NCBI GenBank assembly: GCA_000622025.1 | Contig: KK211389.1 | Coordinates: forward strand, 1 to 64,000 | Origin: Lachnospiraceae bacterium AD3010 | GTDB lineage: Bacteria > Bacillota > Clostridia > Lachnospirales > Lachnospiraceae | DNA: 64,000 nt | Reading direction: 5' to 3' | Part shown: positions 61,797 through 64,000 of the stretch, piece after piece | How positions within the stretch are numbered: position 1 is the stretch's first letter | Layout of the letters: every line of letters begins with the position of its first letter | Made by a program: the position numbers and the translations under genes | The notes under the pieces: model-generated | Database searches by the model: none | The model's input: only the letters and a program-made list of their open reading frames with translations | What the model was told of the DNA's origin: nothing

Positions 61797-63315
61797 GTGT
61801 CCTTACCCCTTTCAGTATGCTTTCCCTTTTTCTTTTGTGTGGATCTGAAACAAGCCTTATACATTCCACCGCAAAGGCGAAAATAGCCTCCATCAGAAAG
61901 TAGATGACAGCGACGGCGATAAGAGGGAAAAACGCTTCAAAGGTCCGGCTCCGGACAATGTCACCAACCTTCGTAAGATCCTGCACCGCAATATATCCCA
62001 CAATAGCCGTGGCCTTTATTAGCCCCACGATCTCAGCCTTATATGCATCCATTACATGGGGGATAGTCTGTGGCAGTATAATCTTAAAGAAGGTCCCGTT
62101 TACCGAATAGCCCAGTGCGTAAGCCGCTTCATACTGCCCTCTTGCAACAGTCCCCACGCCGATCTTTAAGAGCCCGTATACTCCCGCTCCAAATACCAGT
62201 GTGAAACCGATAACGGAAACGACAACCCCATCGACATCCATATTTCCGAACACAATGTAGTATAGGATCATAAGGAGTACCACTACCGGCATGCCCTGCA
62301 CCAGCCACAGACAGAACCCGGTGATCCTGTTAGCTGCGGAATTCCCGTCCTTACAGATGAAAAGAATGAGAAACCCAAGTAATGTTCCGAAAATGGCAGA
62401 TAACAGGGTGATAATAAAAGTCACGATGAATCCACTCACAAAAAGCTTCCACCGGTTTTCTCTTACAAAGTTTTTTTCAAGGCTTGAAGATAAGGATTCC
62501 AGAAATGAGGTAAAATCCGACTTTGCTTCCACCGGATCCCTTACCATGATCGCTATCTTTTCATCAAAGAGATCATCGGAAAAGGTCAGAGCCTCAGCTC
62601 TTTCCGGAGTTATATTAAGATCGGCCATGACACAGTCCACGTCTCCCGTGGCTGCTGCCGTTATTACCCCGCTGTAATTATAAACCTTGAATCTGAGTCC
62701 AAACCCAAGCCAGGCAGCAAAGCGTCTCGCAAGCTCAATATCATAGCCGTTAAGATCAGGTCCCACATAGTAGGTGTATGGCGGCGTGATACCGGTAGTA
62801 CCAACCGTCAGGTACTGCTCCGGGTTTTCGGGAATGGTGATCTCCGGCATGGTCTCATCCCCCTTTATAACCCAGCGCTCATACATATCGTCAAGGATCC
62901 CGTCTGCTTTTAATTCTGATAAAAATAAATTGATCCTGTTTTCCAGATCGGGTATTTGGGTCACGGGAGAGATCCCGACTGCAACGTGGACCGATCCATC
63001 CATATTCTCATCCAGAAGATGTACGCCCTTTCTTCCGCTGTCGATAGCAAGCTGCATCTGCCGGCGGTCATAGATATAAGCGTCAAGCTTTCCCTGGGCA
63101 ACAGACTCATATCCGGTGTTTCCTTCCAGATACACGATCTCTGCCTCAGGAAGCTCATCCTCCACAATATGTATGGCCGCGCTGCCATCCCCCGTTCCTA
63201 TCCTGATCCCCTTCCTGTTAAGGTCTTCCTTTGACGTAATACTTTTTATGTCAGATGAACAGGCACATAGGCAGATCATTAATAGCAGTATGAATAATAA
63301 ATTCTGTTTTTTCAT
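61783..63315 (-). CDS. amino-acid ABC transporter: substrate-binding domain fused to permease
   Basis: 510 aa. A signal peptide with lipobox CLCACSS (Cys near 19) is followed by two substrate-binding lobes and a permease of the HisM/GlnP type (about 290-500, FIVTFIITLLSAI and the EAAYALGYS loop). The lobes are in reversed order: residues 25-170 look like lobe II with the LKADGILDDMYERWV end, and 172-280 like lobe I (LTVGTTGITPPYTYY, GYDIELARRFA). This suggests a circularly permuted binding domain. The substrate is probably a polar amino acid. Confidence 0.85.
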   Translation of the reverse strand: MKKQNLLFILLLMICLCACSSDIKSITSKEDLNRKGIRIGTGDGSAAIHIVEDELPEAEIVYLEGNTGYESVAQGKLDAYIYDRRQMQLAIDSGRKGVHLLDENMDGSVHVAVGISPVTQIPDLENRINLFLSELKADGILDDMYERWVIKGDETMPEITIPENPEQYLTVGTTGITPPYTYYVGPDLNGYDIELARRFAAWLGFGLRFKVYNYSGVITAAATGDVDCVMADLNITPERAEALTFSDDLFDEKIAIMVRDPVEAKSDFTSFLESLSSSLEKNFVRENRWKLFVSGFIVTFIITLLSAIFGTLLGFLILFICKDGNSAANRITGFCLWLVQGMPVVVLLMILYYIVFGNMDVDGVVVSVIGFTLVFGAGVYGLLKIGVGTVARGQYEAAYALGYSVNGTFFKIILPQTIPHVMDAYKAEIVGLIKATAIVGYIAVQDLTKVGDIVRSRTFEAFFPLIAVAVIYFLMEAIFAFAVECIRLVSDPHKRKRESILKGVRTHDKD

Positions 63316-63367
63316 ATCTTAGCTATCCTTTGGCCTAAATATCAAATACTTTTTCGCTTCCAGCCAT

Positions 63368-64000
63368 CTATTCTTCCATATGAATGATCATATAGCGGAC
63401 AACGGAAGCACAGCGCTCAGCAGCTTTTTTCTTAAACACTTCATAACTCATTTCCTCGGAATCATCAGCCTTATCAGAAATAGCACGGATAATGACAAAT
63501 GGAGTACCATTCAGATAGCAGGCCTGTGCAATTGCTCCGCCTTCCATCTCACAGCACATACCTCCAAAATCGGACTTGATCAATTCCTTTTGTTCTTTTG
63601 AGGAAATGAACTGATCGCCAGTACAGACTCTGCCTTCGAAAACCCTAACGTCAGGAGCGGCCTCCTGCACAGCCTCTACTGCTTCTTTCCGCATTGTTTC
63701 GTCAGCAGGAAATGCAGAAAGACCTGTATACGGGATCTCACCCTTCTTAAAGCCGATGCTTTCCACGGTAAAGTCATGCTGACAAGCGTCAACCGAGACA
63801 ACGAAATCTCCGATGTCGATCTCTTTGTCGAGGGAACCGGCTACACCGGTATTGATTATCTTCGAACAGTCAAACTGGTTGATCAGTGTATTGGCACAGA
63901 TCCCGGCATTCACTTTGCCCATGCCGCATTGCACAACAACCACGTCCTCATCATCCAGTTTTCCTTCACAGAACTCCATGCCGGCTATGGTAGTTGTTTT
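63368..64000 (-). CDS. 5'-methylthioadenosine/S-adenosylhomocysteine nucleosidase (partial)
   Basis: At least 203 residues, running off the window end. GMGKVNAGICANTLI, NTGVAGSLD, the CCEMEGGAIAQACY segment with its catalytic Glu and AISDKADDSEEM with the conserved Asp are typical of MTA/SAH nucleosidases. It cleaves the N-glycosidic bond of SAH and MTA, relieving product inhibition of SAM enzymes. An internal ATG at 63,979 is probably not the start because the frame continues upstream and the family has about 20-30 more residues at the front. Confidence 0.9.
   Translation of the reverse strand, partial: KTTTIAGMEFCEGKLDDEDVVVVQCGMGKVNAGICANTLINQFDCSKIINTGVAGSLDKEIDIGDFVVSVDACQHDFTVESIGFKKGEIPYTGLSAFPADETMRKEAVEAVQEAAPDVRVFEGRVCTGDQFISSKEQKELIKSDFGGMCCEMEGGAIAQACYLNGTPFVIIRAISDKADDSEEMSYEVFKKKAAERCASVVRYMIIHMEE

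Overview
The window looks like a chromosomal segment of an anaerobic Firmicute, most likely Lachnospiraceae (Butyrivibrio, Roseburia or a relative). This is inferred from the mid-40s GC look, strong AGGAGG-type ribosome sites, the Gram-positive rimP-nusA-ylxR-ylxQ-infB-rbfA-nrnA-truB-ribF order, an FMN riboswitch on ribU, an NlpC/P60 wall enzyme, and DUF6465 and Rpn-type proteins that I associate with this family. No species can be named from the sequence alone.

Positions 1-27,100 are mostly core genome read leftwards. They hold two tRNA-Ser genes behind a clean promoter, a response regulator with a large hybrid histidine kinase (HisKA-HATPase-REC-HPt), and a lone rightward GH5 glycosidase. 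Next come a t6A/RNA-processing operon (tsaE-tsaB-rimI-rnz-unknown-tsaD-ispD), ribU under an FMN riboswitch, pnp and rpsO with a large stem-loop between them, an NlpC/P60 hydrolase, a Na/Pi cotransporter, and the nusA-infB operon. REP-like palindromes and short tandem arrays have expanded in the gaps, and one array abuts a RimP cut to its N-terminal domain.

Positions 27,196-35,549 are a decayed integrative/mobilizable element in a tRNA-Glu(CTC) gene. The last 22 bp of the tRNA are repeated exactly at the far end, and short AAATCAGCA-type repeats lie near both ends. It holds a frameshifted tyrosine integrase, a MobC gene, a beheaded relaxase fused to the leader of an HU gene, a RepA fragment, IS66 and IS256 scraps, an aldose-epimerase scrap, an EAL protein, an Rpn-family protein and an unrecognised 365-aa protein between 142-bp direct repeats. 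Positions 35,550-46,600 continue as accessory DNA: MATE, GNAT, ParA, HigB and Rpn remnants, an intact AAA ATPase, an orphan HigA, two alpha/beta hydrolases, a methyltransferase, a GNAT enzyme, a repeat-rich lipoprotein and a second Rpn-family gene.

Positions 46,637-60,531 hold the most interesting system. A leftward operon encodes a membrane-anchored SpoIIE-type PP2C phosphatase, a STAS anti-anti-sigma-like protein, a MATE exporter with an RsbW-like HATPase fused to its C terminus, and a 3,013-aa three-module NRPS (A-T-C-A-T-C-A-T-R) ending in a thioester reductase. The three parts of a partner-switching circuit thus sit with an exporter and a peptide synthetase, and no sigma factor is visible. 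The operon starts at a near-consensus promoter only 5 nt from the first start codon, so its message may be leaderless. The adjacent amino-acid ABC transporter has its substrate-binding lobes in swapped order, and its ATPase has a tail that also faintly resembles an HATPase. The window ends inside an MTA/SAH nucleosidase gene.
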